A stretch of DNA of 56,686 nt from Planctomycetaceae bacterium (GCA_028284885.1 JANQQW010000058.1:1-56686), one strand, 5' to 3'. Shown: positions 34,055 through 43,730, counted from the stretch's first letter. Notes: generated by a model from the sequence alone, not told the origin. Program-made: numbers and translations.

Positions 34055-35527
34055 GTGGGTGCCCAAGTCGTCTGGTTGAAGCGGGATCTGCGGCTGCGAG
34101 ACCACTGGCCGCTGACCGAGGCGGCTCGCCGCGGGCCGGTCGTCGTGCTGTACGTCTACGAGCCCGAACTCCTCGCGCGGCCCGAGCACGACTCGTCGCA
34201 CCTCGTGTTCGTCAACGAGTCGCTCGCCGAGGTCGATGCGGGACTCCGTGAAGTCGGGGGCGGGCTGACGGTTCGCATCGGCCGGTTGCCGGACGTGTTC
34301 GGCCGACTGCACGACGAGATCGGCATCGACGGCCTGTGGTCGCACGAGGAGACCGGGCTGCACGTGACGTTCGACCGGGACAAGCGGGTGAAGCGGTGGT
34401 GCCGGCAGAGCGGCGTGCCGTGGACCGAGATCCCGCAGCACGGCGTGGTCCGGCGGCTGCGGGACCGTGAAGGCTGGGCGAAGAACTGGACCGAGCGTAT
34501 GTCGGCTCCGATCGCCCCGCCGCTGGAGGCGGCCCGCTTCGCCGACGTTCCGACCGAGAGGATTCGCGGCCCCGAGGAGCACGGCCTGCCGGCGAGCAAG
34601 AAGACCGACGTCCAACGTGGTGGCGAGTCCCGGGCGTGGGACCTGCTGAAGTCGTTCCTGCGTTCTCGCGGCGAACGCTACCCGCGCGAGATGTCGAGCC
34701 CGGTGACGGCGGTCGACTCCTGCAGCCGGCTGAGCACCTCCATCGCCTACGGCTGCATTTCGATCCGGCAGATCTTCCAGCAGGTGCGGAGCCGACTGCG
34801 GTCGCGGCCGCCGGGCGAGTGGCGGGCGTCGCTGGAGGCGTTCGAGTCCCGGCTCCGCTGGCACTGCCACTTCACGCAGAAGCTGGAGGACGAGCCACGG
34901 ATCGAGTTCGAGAACATGCACCGCGGGTTCGACGGCCTTCGCGAGGAGGCGTTCGACGCGGACCGGTTCGCCGCGTGGTGCGAGGGCCGCACCGGCTTCC
35001 CGATGGTCGACGCCAGCATGCGGGCCCTGCACGCGACCGGCTGGATCAACTTCCGGATGCGGGCGATGCTCGCGTCGTTCGCCGCGTACGACCTGTGGTT
35101 GCACTGGCGGGAGCCGTCGGTCTTCCTCGCGCAGCACTTCCTCGACTTCGAGCCGGGCATCCACTTCCCGCAGTTCCAGATGCAGTCCGGCACGACAGGC
35201 ATCAACGCCCTCCGCATCTACAACCCGACGAAGCAGGTGCTCGACCACGATCCCGAGGGGACGTTCGTCCGGCGGTTCTGTCCGGAACTCGCGAAGGTGC
35301 CAGAGGAGTTCCTCGCCGAGCCGTGGCGGATGCCGGGGGACGTGCAACGGAAGGTCGGGTGCCGGATCGGCGTCGACTACCCGGAACCGATCGTCGACCA
35401 CGCGAAGGCGGCCCGCATCGCGGAGGCGAAGGTCGAACGGGTCCGCCGCCGGACCGAGTCGCGGCAGACCTCGCGGGACGTCTTCCGCCGCCACGGCAGC
35501 CGCCGCGGCCCGCGACCACGGCGGTGA
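34055..35527 (+). CDS. Cryptochrome/photolyase family protein
   Basis: 490 residues from GTG 34055. The N-terminal antenna-like domain begins VVWLKRDLRLRDHWPL. The FAD-binding domain shows RLSTSIAYGCISIRQI, GFPMVDASMRALHATGWINFRMR and the end block GINALRIYNPTKQ. These are the residues that hold FAD and the DNA lesion. It splits UV dimers with light or acts as a photoreceptor; sequence alone does not decide. The weak Shine-Dalgarno and GTG start are the main uncertainty. Divergent from the lhr-nei repair operon. Confidence 0.88.
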   Translation: MGAQVVWLKRDLRLRDHWPLTEAARRGPVVVLYVYEPELLARPEHDSSHLVFVNESLAEVDAGLREVGGGLTVRIGRLPDVFGRLHDEIGIDGLWSHEETGLHVTFDRDKRVKRWCRQSGVPWTEIPQHGVVRRLRDREGWAKNWTERMSAPIAPPLEAARFADVPTERIRGPEEHGLPASKKTDVQRGGESRAWDLLKSFLRSRGERYPREMSSPVTAVDSCSRLSTSIAYGCISIRQIFQQVRSRLRSRPPGEWRASLEAFESRLRWHCHFTQKLEDEPRIEFENMHRGFDGLREEAFDADRFAAWCEGRTGFPMVDASMRALHATGWINFRMRAMLASFAAYDLWLHWREPSVFLAQHFLDFEPGIHFPQFQMQSGTTGINALRIYNPTKQVLDHDPEGTFVRRFCPELAKVPEEFLAEPWRMPGDVQRKVGCRIGVDYPEPIVDHAKAARIAEAKVERVRRRTESRQTSRDVFRRHGSRRGPRPRR

Positions 35528-35548
35528 ACGGGATGCTCCAAGCACGAC

Positions 35549-35715
35549 TGCCCCCTCTCCCCCGCTCGTTGCGTCCGATCGCGGTACGTTCTTGCTGCGG
35601 GGGAGAGGGTTGGGGTGAGGGGGTAACGATTGACGCGTCCCGTGGACCCCCTCTCCCCGGCCCTCTCCCCCGCGACCTCGCCGTGGAACAGGACCAGGCC
35701 GCCAGCGGGGGAGAG
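35549..35715. repeat. CCCTCTCCCCC inverted repeat cluster
   Basis: Four related arms (35549-35564, 35596-35623, 35645-35672, 35704-35715) alternate in sense; the two central 28-nt arms pair at 25 positions around a 21-nt loop. They fill the first half of the 366-nt gap 35528-35893, which holds no gene. The second half has an imperfect TTGCCC/GGGCAA dyad (35796-35824) overlapping a GGTAGTCT box (35811-35818). Confidence 0.8.
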
Positions 35716-35893
35716 GAGGCTGGAGTGTTGCTTCGCAGACACTGGGAGCGGCAAGCGGATGACGGCCCCACCGTCTGAACGTCGTTCGGGTGCCGTTGCC
35801 CGATGGCTCTGGTAGTCTGGGCAAGCCTGCGGTTCGGTTCGTGGATCGAGCCGCCGCCACGCCGACGACGCACCACCGAGAACGGGCAAGCCC

Positions 35894-37060
35894 ATGACGC
35901 ACACCGACGCCACCACCCCCGAATCGCCCCGCAGCAGCCGTCGCTCGTTCCTCGCGGCGACGGCAACCGCCGCCCTCGCCGCCGCCGCCGGCTCCAAGGT
36001 GTTCGGCCGCGACTACGGGCCCGACGCTCCGCCCGTTCGCTACCCGGACCCGGACCTCGTCGTCCTCGACGACCGCTTCAAGAAGTACCGGCTGGGCAAC
36101 ACACCCATTCAGCGGATCTACCACTCGAAGGAGATGCTGTGGGCCGAGGGGCCGGCCTGGAACGCCGTCGGCAAGTACCTGATCTGGAGCGACATCCCGA
36201 ACAACGTGCAGCACCGCTGGCTGAACGACGACGGCCACGTCACCGTCTTCCGGAACCCCTCCGGCAACAGCAACGGCAACACGTTCGACTTCCAGGGCCG
36301 GCAGATCAGCTGCGAGCACGGCACCCGCAAGGTGGTCCGCTACGGGCACGACGGCCGCCGCACGGTTCTCGCCGAGAGCTTCGAGGGGAAGGGCTTCAAC
36401 GCGCCGAACGACGCCGTCGTCCACCCGGCCGACGGGTCGATCTGGTTCACCGACCCCGGCTACGGCGCCCTGATGAACTACGAGGGGAACCGTGAGCCGG
36501 GCGAGTCGGTGCAGCCGGTGCGGAAGGAGGCCGTCTACCGGATCGACGCCTCGACCGGGAAGATCACGAAGCTGACCGACGAGATCTTCAAGCCGAACGG
36601 GCTCTGCTTCTCGCCGGACTACAAGAAACTGTACGTGGCCGACACCGGGAAGAGCCACTACCCGCAGGCGAAGGAGATCGTCAAGGTCTGGGACGTCGTC
36701 GACGGGACGCGGCTCGCGAACGGCAAGACCTTCTGCTCGATGGCGCTCGAGATGGACGTCGTGGTCGCGGGCGGCGGCGACCACGGGCACCACCACGAGA
36801 AGAAGACGGTCGCCGGGTTCGCCGACGGTATCCGCTGCGACGAGGACGGCAACGTCTGGGCGTCGGCCGGCTGGGTGGGCGACGGGTACGACGGCGTGCA
36901 CGTCTTCGCCCCGAACGGCGACCGCATCGGCCAGATCCGCCTGCCGGAAATCTGCTCCAACGTCTGCTTCGGCGGCCCCAAGCGCAACCGCCTCTTCATG
37001 ACGGCGAGCACCAGCGTCTACGCCGTCTACGTCGAGACGCGAGGGGCGCACATCACCTGA
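35894..37060 (+). CDS. Exported SMP-30/gluconolactonase-like protein
   Basis: 388 residues. A twin-arginine signal (SRRSFLAATATAALAAAAG) directs it to the periplasm as a folded enzyme. The SMP-30 propeller is recognised by WAEGPAWN, FDFQGRQISCEHGTRKVVR, GFNAPNDAVVHPADGSIWFTDPGYG and KPNGLCFSPDYKKLYVADTG, which contain the metal ligands Glu, Asn and Asp. It hydrolyses sugar lactones such as gluconolactone; the exact substrate is open. Preceded by a CCCTCTCC repeat cluster. Confidence 0.9.
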   Translation: MTHTDATTPESPRSSRRSFLAATATAALAAAAGSKVFGRDYGPDAPPVRYPDPDLVVLDDRFKKYRLGNTPIQRIYHSKEMLWAEGPAWNAVGKYLIWSDIPNNVQHRWLNDDGHVTVFRNPSGNSNGNTFDFQGRQISCEHGTRKVVRYGHDGRRTVLAESFEGKGFNAPNDAVVHPADGSIWFTDPGYGALMNYEGNREPGESVQPVRKEAVYRIDASTGKITKLTDEIFKPNGLCFSPDYKKLYVADTGKSHYPQAKEIVKVWDVVDGTRLANGKTFCSMALEMDVVVAGGGDHGHHHEKKTVAGFADGIRCDEDGNVWASAGWVGDGYDGVHVFAPNGDRIGQIRLPEICSNVCFGGPKRNRLFMTASTSVYAVYVETRGAHIT

Positions 37061-37142
37061 GTCTACACGTGATGCACCGGGTGAACCGTGCGGTGAGTTC
37101 TTGTGTCGTCTTCTGATCGACAACTCGCAGGGGACAGTCACG

Positions 37143-37808
37143 GTGCAACAAGAAGAGTCCATCACACGATGCGGGCACTGTGGGAACGTAACGCCGCATC
37201 TGCTTGAAGGAACCGTCTGTCGCCGCCTCACCGACGGACCGTATGGATCCGTGATTGAGGCCCGGTACATGTTCTTCGTCAAATGCACGACATGCGGCGA
37301 GCCAAGCGTGTACTCCAAGGTCGAAGAGCACGCTCCCGACGAGTACCCGACGTTCCACCTGCCGCACGCACGATTGCTATGGCCAACGCCCGATGAACTG
37401 CACCAAAGCGTGCCCAGGCGGGTCGCGCGCGTATACGCGGAAGCATCGAGGATAAAGAGCCAGGCGCCGAATGCTTTCGCAAATCAGATCCGACGAGCGC
37501 TTGAAGCCGTGTGCGCTGAGCAAGGGGCGGGGCGCAAGAATGCGGACGGAAAGCTCCAGAGTTTGCCGAGCAGGCTGAAGACTCTCGAGAATCGCGGGCT
37601 TCTGCCCGGGACGTTGGTCGCGATGACCGCGATCGTGAAGCTCCTTGGTGACATCGGCTCACACGCCGACGATGACGTCGAAGTGGATCCAGAGTGGGTA
37701 GACGTAATTGACGACTTCTTCCGAGCGGTCGTTGAATACGTCTACGTTGGCCCGTGGAAGGTGGCGGAGGCCCAGCGAGCTCTGAGAGAACTTGACCAGA
37801 CCACTTGA
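37143..37808 (+). CDS. DUF4145-like protein
   Basis: 221 residues from GTG 37143 with AGGGGA eight bases upstream; the frame is open from 37101. An N-terminal zinc ribbon (CGHCG...CTTCG) is followed by a helical domain with NAFANQIRRALEAVCAEQGA and LLGDIGSHADDDVEVDPEW, the DUF4145 pattern. Members occur alone or attached to restriction and other defence proteins; the function is unknown. Codon third positions are clearly less GC-rich than neighbouring genes and the flanks are also AT-richer, which suggests recent acquisition. Confidence 0.75.
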   Translation: MQQEESITRCGHCGNVTPHLLEGTVCRRLTDGPYGSVIEARYMFFVKCTTCGEPSVYSKVEEHAPDEYPTFHLPHARLLWPTPDELHQSVPRRVARVYAEASRIKSQAPNAFANQIRRALEAVCAEQGAGRKNADGKLQSLPSRLKTLENRGLLPGTLVAMTAIVKLLGDIGSHADDDVEVDPEWVDVIDDFFRAVVEYVYVGPWKVAEAQRALRELDQTT

Positions 37809-37931
37809 TCGAGACCTTCCCAAGCATGGGACCCTGAGAGGCCACCATGTGTCTGGACCGCCCCGACCAAGACGCCGTGCAGGTGCAGATAGTACGCGGC
37901 CAAACTCACGGACGCTCCGGCATACGGCGAC

Positions 37932-38864
37932 TCAATCCCGGTACTCGTCGTACATTGGGGTCGAGAGGTACCGCTCGCCGCTGTCGGGGAGGACGACGAC
38001 GATGGTCTTGCCGGCCATCTCGGGGCGGGCGGCGACCTTCAGGGCGGCGGCCATGTTCGCGCCGCAGCTGATGCCGCACGTGATCCCCTCCTCGACGCAG
38101 ACCCGGCGGGCCATCTCGAAGGCCTCGTCGTCGGTCACTTGCACGACCTCGTCGACGAGGTCCATGTCGAGGATGTCCGGTTTGAAGCCGGCACCGATCC
38201 CCTGGATCCGGTGCTTGCCCGGGTCGCCGCCGGAAAGGACCGGGCTGTTGGCCGGCTCGACGGCGACGGAGTGGAGCGGAGCCTCCTTCTGCTTCTTCCA
38301 GAAGCGGGAGACGCCCGTGATGGTGCCGCCCGTGCCGACGCCGGCGACGAACACGTCGACGTTGCCGTCCGTGTCGTCCCAGATCTCCGGGCCGGTGGTC
38401 TGTTCGTGAATCCGCGGGTTGGCCGGGTTCTTGAACTGCTGCGGCATGAAGTAGTTCGGATCCTCGGCGATCTCCTCCGCCTTGCGGATGGCCCCGCCCA
38501 TCCCCTCGCCGGCCGGCGTGAGGATCAGGTTCGCGCCGAAGCCCCGCAGCATGAGCCGTCGTTCGATCGACATCGACTCGGGCATCGTCAGCGTGAGCGG
38601 GTAGCCGCGGGCGGAGCAGACGAAGGCGAGGGCGATGCCCGTGTTGCCGCTCGTCGGCTCGACGACCTGCATGCCGGGCTTCAGCTTGCCGGACTTCTCG
38701 GCGTCCCAGATCATCGAGGCGCCGATGCGGCACTTGACGCTGTAGGCCGGGTTCCGGCCCTCGATCTTGGCGAGAACCGTCGCCCCGAGCCCCTCGGTGA
38801 GGCGGTTGATGCGGACGAGCGGCGTGCGGCCGATGGCGAGCGAGTTGTCTTCGTAGACCGGCAT
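37932..38864 (-). CDS. cysK: Cysteine synthase A (O-acetylserine sulfhydrylase)
   Basis: 310 residues from ATG 38864, five bases after GGAG. The PLP lysine is K44 in [11 protein letters not shown], close to the E. coli CysK sequence, followed by the substrate loop [13 protein letters not shown] and the phosphate-binding [10 protein letters not shown]. The end [16 protein letters not shown] also fits CysK. It makes cysteine from O-acetylserine and sulfide. No other sulfur gene is adjacent. A promoter lies at 38934-38962. Confidence 0.96.
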   Translation of the reverse strand: MPVYEDNSLAIGRTPLVRINRLTEGLGATVLAKIEGRNPAYSVKCRIGASMIWDAEKSGKLKPGMQVVEPTSGNTGIALAFVCSARGYPLTLTMPESMSIERRLMLRGFGANLILTPAGEGMGGAIRKAEEIAEDPNYFMPQQFKNPANPRIHEQTTGPEIWDDTDGNVDVFVAGVGTGGTITGVSRFWKKQKEAPLHSVAVEPANSPVLSGGDPGKHRIQGIGAGFKPDILDMDLVDEVVQVTDDEAFEMARRVCVEEGITCGISCGANMAAALKVAARPEMAGKTIVVVLPDSGERYLSTPMYDEYRD

Positions 38865-38933
38865 GGTGACTCCTTCACGGGATGCGAGGCGGGCCGGAAC
38901 CTGCGAACGCTCCGAGTTCGCCTCCGACACCGG

Positions 38934-38962
38934 ATTATCGGGACGCTTCCGAAGTCCTGCAA
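38934..38962 (-). promoter_or_regulatory. Promoter of cysK
   Basis: On the minus strand TTGCAG (38957-38962) and GATAAT (38934-38939) are separated by 17 nt, about 70 nt before the cysK ATG. The -10 box differs from consensus at one base. Confidence 0.5.
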
Positions 38963-38981
38963 CGGCAATTCACTCTGCTGG

Positions 38982-39136
38982 TTCGACGCAAAGCCGCAGA
39001 GGCGCAAAGGTTCGCGGAGGCGGTGTTCCGTGTTCGGTGTTCCGTGTTCAGTCCCGCGGTTCGTGTCGGTTCTGGCTGCCGCCGCGTGAACCGAACACGG
39101 AACACCGAACACCGAACACTGCGGCTTCGCGTCGAA
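38982..39136. repeat. Heptad array E as a long nested inverted repeat
   Basis: Outer arms 38982-38998 and 39120-39136 pair at 16 of 17 positions. Inner arms made of GTGTTCC/GTGTTCG heptads (39021-39051) and their complements (39091-39121) pair at 28 of 31. It fills most of the 343-nt divergent gap between cysK and the Gfo/Idh gene (38865-39207); a GGTAGAAT box (39158-39165) lies just beyond it, 42 nt before the next start. Confidence 0.9.
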
Positions 39137-39207
39137 TACCGTCACCGACGAGGGCTCGGTAGAATGCCGACCCACGACAACGAGCATCCGACCAGAACGG
39201 CAGCCAA

Positions 39208-40215
39208 GTGAGCGGCAACGAGAAGATCCGCTGGGGCATTCTCAGCACGGCGAAGATCGGAACCGAGAAGGTGATCCCCGCCATGCAGCGGGGCGAGTTC
39301 TGCGAGGTGACGGCCGTCTCGTCGCGGTGCATCGAGACGGCCCAGGCGGTCGCCGCGGGACTCGGCATCGCCAAGGGGTACGGCAGCTACGAGGCGCTGC
39401 TCGACGACCCCGACGTCGACGCGGTCTACAACCCGCTGCCCAACCACCTGCACGTGCCCTGGTCGGTCAAGGCGCTCGAGGCGGGCAAGCACGTTCTCTG
39501 CGAGAAGCCGATCGCCCTCTCCTCGGCCGAGGCGATGGAGCTCGTCGAGGCGGGCCGACGGTACCCCGACCTCAAGCTGATGGAGGCGTTCATGTACCGC
39601 CACCATCCGCAGTGGGTGCGGGCGAAGGAGATCGTCACCTCCGGCGGCATCGGCGACCTGCGGACGGTCAACACCGTCTTCTCCTACTTCAACGCGGACC
39701 CCGGCAACATCCGCAACCAGCCGGACATCGGCGGCGGCGCCCTGATGGACATCGGCTGCTACCCGATCTCACTCAGCCGGTTCCTGTTCGACGCCGAGCC
39801 GACACGCGTCTTCGCGATCGTCGAGAAGGACCCTGAACTCGGGACCGACCGGCTGGAGTCCGCGATCCTCGACTTCGGCCGCGGCACGGCGACCTTCACC
39901 ACGTCCACCCAACTCGTGCCCCACCAACGCATGAACGCCTTCGGCACGACCGGCCGCGTCGAGATCGAGATCCCGTTCAACGCCCCGCCGCACGAGCCCT
40001 GCCGCATGTGGCACGAGACCGGAGCCGGCATCGACGAGATCGTCCTCGACGTCTGCGACCAGTACACCATCCAAGGGGATCTATTCGCCCAGGCCATCCT
40101 GAACGACACGCCGGTGCCGACGCCGATCGAGGACGCCGTCGCCAACATGCGCGTCATCGAGGCGATCTTCGCCAGCGGCGAGGCCGGGACGTGGATCGAC
40201 GTCGAGACACCTTGA
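39208..40215 (+). CDS. Gfo/Idh/MocA-family oxidoreductase
   Basis: 335 residues from GTG 39208. The Rossmann start (IRWGILSTAKIGTEKVIPAM) differs slightly from the usual GxGxxG, as in other family members. The signature HVLCEKPIALSSAEA contains the conserved EKP, and GGGALMDIGCYPISLSRFLF the catalytic-domain Asp/His region (Cys-Tyr here). NAD(P)-dependent sugar or inositol dehydrogenases share this plan; planctomycetes have many and the substrate cannot be named. Divergent from cysK and followed at once by an inverted repeat. Confidence 0.9.
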   Translation: MSGNEKIRWGILSTAKIGTEKVIPAMQRGEFCEVTAVSSRCIETAQAVAAGLGIAKGYGSYEALLDDPDVDAVYNPLPNHLHVPWSVKALEAGKHVLCEKPIALSSAEAMELVEAGRRYPDLKLMEAFMYRHHPQWVRAKEIVTSGGIGDLRTVNTVFSYFNADPGNIRNQPDIGGGALMDIGCYPISLSRFLFDAEPTRVFAIVEKDPELGTDRLESAILDFGRGTATFTTSTQLVPHQRMNAFGTTGRVEIEIPFNAPPHEPCRMWHETGAGIDEIVLDVCDQYTIQGDLFAQAILNDTPVPTPIEDAVANMRVIEAIFASGEAGTWIDVETP

Positions 40216-40217
40216 CC

Positions 40218-40290
40218 GTGGGGCACACCTCTGGTGTGCCGAAGAACGGAGACAGACCACGTCGACTGGCACACGGGAGGTGTGCCCCAC
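40218..40290. repeat. Paired inverted repeat 2 (GTGGGGCACACC type)
   Basis: Perfect 13-bp outer arms (40218-40230 with 40278-40290) enclose a second partial pair (GGTGTGCC 40233-40240 with GGCACAC 40268-40274). It starts two bases after the Gfo/Idh stop and ends about 50 nt before the OsmC gene. Same plan as the elements at 20665 and 53619. Confidence 0.85.
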
Positions 40291-40340
40291 GACTACCACG
40301 AACACAGTGGGCCGACGCCCACCGCTCGCCGGGAGTGCTC

Positions 40341-40856
40341 ATGAACGCAGACGAACTTCGAGCCGTGCAGGCTCCGCTGAAGGAGAAGTACAAGGACGAT
40401 CCGGCGTCGGCCGTGATCACGATGCACTCGTCCGGCACGCTCGGCGGGGAGGACGTCGTCTGCCGCGTGGCGACCGTGCGGGGCGACGTCGACGCGGGGC
40501 TGCACCCGGCGGCCGGGGGGGACGGTTCGACCGCCTGCTCGGGCGACATGCTGCTCGACGCACTCGTTGGCTGTGCCGGCGTCACGCTGAAGGCGGTCGC
40601 GACCGCGATGGGCATCCCGCTTCGCAGCGGCACGATTCGAGCCGAGGCGGACGCCGACTTCCGCGGCACGCTCGGCGTCGATCGCGAGACCCCCGTCGGC
40701 GTGACCGACGTTCGCCTGACGTTCGACCTCGACGCCGACGCCCCACCCGAGAAACTCGCCAAGCTCGTCGAGCTGACCGAGCGGTACTGCGTCGTCTACC
40801 AGACGCTCGTCAACCCGCCGCGGGTGGCGACTTCGTTGTCGCCGACGGATCCGTAG
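40341..40856 (+). CDS. OsmC/Ohr-family peroxidase-like protein
   Basis: 171 residues from ATG 40341 (GGGAG upstream). The family core is GSTACSGDMLLDALVGCAGVT, with the reactive Cys at about residue 78, and a second Cys lies in ERYCVVYQTL near the C-terminus. These two cysteines reduce organic hydroperoxides in OsmC and Ohr using lipoylated or thiol partners. The closest subgroup cannot be decided by eye. Confidence 0.85.
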   Translation: MNADELRAVQAPLKEKYKDDPASAVITMHSSGTLGGEDVVCRVATVRGDVDAGLHPAAGGDGSTACSGDMLLDALVGCAGVTLKAVATAMGIPLRSGTIRAEADADFRGTLGVDRETPVGVTDVRLTFDLDADAPPEKLAKLVELTERYCVVYQTLVNPPRVATSLSPTDP

Positions 40857-40867
40857 GGGCGGGTTCG

Positions 40868-42100
40868 CTACTCGGCCGTCAGCAACCAGAGAGACCGCGC
40901 GAAGGCTCCGAGGAGGGCGACCGACTGTTCCGACGGGACGCTCCCGCGAACGTCGATCGTCGTGCCGCTGCGGACGATCTTCGCCCCCGTGAGCAGCGAC
41001 CGGACGGCTCGAGACGGAAGGTCGTCCGCCTCGTGGGCGGCCGACCAGGTGCGGAGTTCGGCGAGCAGCCGGGAGGCGTCCTTCTCCAGTCGGGCCGCCC
41101 GGCCGACGTCGTACGACTGCATTTGCAACAGCACGTCGGTCGAGTCCGCGAAGTCGGCCGACAGGGCGACCGCCGTCGTCCCCTCCTGCACGTTCTCGAG
41201 CAGCGTCGCGATCCGGGGCGGGAGGTCGGGCACGGCGGCGAGTCGGTCGCGGACGACCGCGCGAGCCTGGTCCCGGCGCTCGCGCGGCGGCAGCCAGACG
41301 GCCGTCACGGCGTGTCCGGCCTCGACGAAGTCGAAGCGGTACGACCTCTCGGCACCGCCCTCGAGTCGGCGTGCGTCCCGCAACGTCAGCGTGTTCCCCA
41401 GCACGACCTCGCCCGGTTCGACCTCCCACACCAGCACGTCCTCCTCGCTCGACTGGCCGGCCGCGACGCGACCGTCGCCCCGCACGACGGCCGTCCAGCG
41501 GAGGCGTCCACGCGTCGCCGCCGGGCCCGGGTCCCCCTCGGCCGCCGCGATCAGACCGAGTCCGCTCAGCAGTGCCGGGCCGACACCCGGGGCCGCGAGG
41601 TCGACGAACCGCTCCTCCGGGTCCTCGGCACCGTTCCGGTCGACGAGCAACCCGGTCGCCGCCCGTTCCTCGTACGTCTTCGAGCCCTTCCACGGAGAGA
41701 CCGCGAGCGTCAACGTCCGCACCTTCGGCGGCCGTGCGTCGGGGCGCGAGGCGACGTCCCGCACCAGCGGTGCACCGGCCCAGGTCTGCGAGATCGCCGC
41801 TCCGACGTCGCTCGAGTTCTGCAGTCGTGCCCAGTCGACGTGGACGAGCAACTCGGTGTCGAGCGGCAGGTGCGAGGTCTCGAGACCGGGCGTGCCGACG
41901 TTCATCCGCGGAACGACGTACGCGACGGCGACGATGCACGCCGCGACGACGGCGAGCGACACGACCGCCACGGTGGCCCGCCCGAGGTTCCGTTTCCACG
42001 CGACCGACCGCGAGCGGGGCTTCGGCTTGCGAGTCGTGGGCGGCAGTCCCGCGGACTCGTCGGCGAGACGGGATCGGTCGGCCTTCCGCGCGCGGGCCAT
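40868..42100 (-). CDS. Membrane-anchored protein of unknown function
   Basis: 410 residues. A basic N-terminus of about 40 residues is followed by one membrane helix (ATVAVVSLAVVAACIVAVAYVV) and a large outer domain beginning LPLDTELLVHVDWARLQ. The opening resembles those of the proteins at 16449 and 46005 (P...LLYAEW, P..VLYASF), so it may belong to the same broad group. It converges on the OsmC gene. No catalytic motif seen. Confidence 0.72.
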   Translation of the reverse strand: MARARKADRSRLADESAGLPPTTRKPKPRSRSVAWKRNLGRATVAVVSLAVVAACIVAVAYVVPRMNVGTPGLETSHLPLDTELLVHVDWARLQNSSDVGAAISQTWAGAPLVRDVASRPDARPPKVRTLTLAVSPWKGSKTYEERAATGLLVDRNGAEDPEERFVDLAAPGVGPALLSGLGLIAAAEGDPGPAATRGRLRWTAVVRGDGRVAAGQSSEEDVLVWEVEPGEVVLGNTLTLRDARRLEGGAERSYRFDFVEAGHAVTAVWLPPRERRDQARAVVRDRLAAVPDLPPRIATLLENVQEGTTAVALSADFADSTDVLLQMQSYDVGRAARLEKDASRLLAELRTWSAAHEADDLPSRAVRSLLTGAKIVRSGTTIDVRGSVPSEQSVALLGAFARSLWLLTAE

Positions 42101-42160
42101 GACGCACTCTCCGCGTGAGAGGGAGGCCCGCGGATCGCCGTGAGGCGGCCCGCGAGGTCG

Positions 42161-42189
42161 ATCGTACCAACGACGGGCACGCCGTCCAG
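42161..42189 (-). promoter_or_regulatory. Candidate promoter of the 40868-42100 gene
   Basis: Minus strand TACGAT preceded by GG (42161-42166), 61 nt before the ATG, with CTGGAC (42184-42189) 17 nt upstream. Shares the TGGACGGCG block and spacing with the candidate channel promoter at 15136-15164. Confidence 0.4.
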
Positions 42190-42310
42190 CGCTGGATCGA
42201 CTGGTTCCGACGAACGAGTCTCGTACTGCCGGCCCCTTCCCCGTAGACTACGAGGTCGTCCGGTTCTCGGATTTTCGTTCGGCTACTCACGGCTACTCAG
42301 CGAGGATTCC

Positions 42311-43240
42311 ATGTCCCGTTCCCCCGTCACGCGGCAGCGTCTCGCGTTCACGCTCATCGAGTTGCTGGTGGTGATCGCCATCATTGCCATTCTGATTGCC
42401 CTGCTGCTTCCAGCAGTGCAGCAGGCCCGCGAAGCCGCCCGGCGTTCGAGTTGCAAGAGCAACCTCAAGCAGTACGGCGTGGCCTTCCACAACTACCACG
42501 ACACCCACGGCACCCTGCCCTTCGCCGCGACGAACAACAAGCGGCACACTTGGGTGACCAGCCTGTGGCCTTACGTGGAACAGGGGAACGTCTACGAGGC
42601 GTACGACTTCTCCCGGCACTTCTACGAGACGCCCAACATCGTCCAGAACACCACGGACGGCGTCGTCGCCAACACGCTGCCCTTGTACTACTGCCCCAGC
42701 GACCCCGGCTCGGAACTGTGGCAGGGCGACAGCTACTGGCGGGCGCGGGGCAACTACGTGGTGAACTGGGGCAACGGCTCGATGGCGACGAACATCGCGA
42801 CGACCCAGGCCCCCTTCGGCTTCGCCAACGCCGGCACGACCGCCCCGAAGGCGTCGAAGTTCCGCGACTTCACGGACGGCACCTCGAACACGATGCTCCT
42901 CTCGGAGATCCGCAAGGCGTCCGACGGAACCATGCGGGACGCCCGCGGCGACTTCCTGAACGACGACCGGAACCTCGGGTCGTTCGCGTTCTCGACCGAG
43001 ACCGGCCCCAACGCGGGAACCGACCGCTGCTGGTGCAAGGACGGAAGCTTCGTGCAGGGGGCCCCGTGCGTGGACACCGGCTCGAACGACGCCCGGATTG
43101 CCGCCCGCAGCGAGCACACCGGCGGCGTGCAGGTCGTCTTCGCGGACGGCAGCACGACGTTCATGAGCAGCAACGTCGATCTCACCGTCTGGCGGTCCGT
43201 GGGGACCATGGGCGGGGGCGAAGTCGTCGAGCGGCCGTGA
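42311..43240 (+). CDS. DUF1559 pilin-like secreted protein
   Basis: 309 residues from ATG 42311 with GAGGA five bases upstream. The N-terminus is a type IV pilin-like signal ([20 protein letters not shown], then [16 protein letters not shown]), cleaved before Phe in such proteins. The DUF1559 body has NNLK-like [30 protein letters not shown] and, at the end, [18 protein letters not shown]. This family is massively expanded in planctomycetes and is probably presented at the cell surface. Followed by a lipoprotein gene, a frequent pairing. Confidence 0.95.
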   Translation: MSRSPVTRQRLAFTLIELLVVIAIIAILIALLLPAVQQAREAARRSSCKSNLKQYGVAFHNYHDTHGTLPFAATNNKRHTWVTSLWPYVEQGNVYEAYDFSRHFYETPNIVQNTTDGVVANTLPLYYCPSDPGSELWQGDSYWRARGNYVVNWGNGSMATNIATTQAPFGFANAGTTAPKASKFRDFTDGTSNTMLLSEIRKASDGTMRDARGDFLNDDRNLGSFAFSTETGPNAGTDRCWCKDGSFVQGAPCVDTGSNDARIAARSEHTGGVQVVFADGSTTFMSSNVDLTVWRSVGTMGGGEVVERP

Positions 43241-43268
43241 ACGCACACCACGTGGAGGTTCGCCCCGC

Positions 43269-43682
43269 ATGACCAGGCGACTGCCCAGTCTGTTCGTCCT
43301 CTCGCTCGCGGTGCTTTCGGGCTGCGGCCTCGTCGGGTCGGGCCCGGTGGTCGTCTCCGGAACCGTGACGATGGACGGCGAACCACTCGCCGAAGGGGTC
43401 GTCGACTTCCTCTCCACCGAGAGCGACGCTCCGGTAACCGCCGAGGTGAAGGAGGGCGTGTACCAGGCCGAGATTCCGCCCGGCAGGCGGCGGGTCGAGA
43501 TTCGGTCCCCCGAGGTGGTCGGCCGGAAGCCCGTGTACGACGGACAGAACGACGGGCCGATGCAGGACGTCGTCGTCGAACGCGTGGCGGCGGAGTTCAA
43601 CACGAACAGCACGATCACGATCGACGTCGGCACGGGACCGGCGACCCACGACTTCGCAGTCGAGAGCGCCGACCGGCGGTAG
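43269..43682 (+). CDS. Lipoprotein with carboxypeptidase-regulatory-like fold
   Basis: 137 residues with signal FVLSLAVLSGC ending in the lipobox LSGC. The mature part starts VVVSGTVTMDGEPLAEGVVDF, the typical opening of small beta-sandwich lipoproteins that accompany DUF1559 genes, and contains GVYQAEIPPGRRRVEI. It starts 28 nt after the DUF1559 stop, so the two are probably one transcript. Confidence 0.85.
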   Translation: MTRRLPSLFVLSLAVLSGCGLVGSGPVVVSGTVTMDGEPLAEGVVDFLSTESDAPVTAEVKEGVYQAEIPPGRRRVEIRSPEVVGRKPVYDGQNDGPMQDVVVERVAAEFNTNSTITIDVGTGPATHDFAVESADRR

Positions 43683-43730
43683 ATCCGACGGTCCGCGCGG
43701 CGTGCGCGATAGGCGGTCGCCGGTGCTTCT

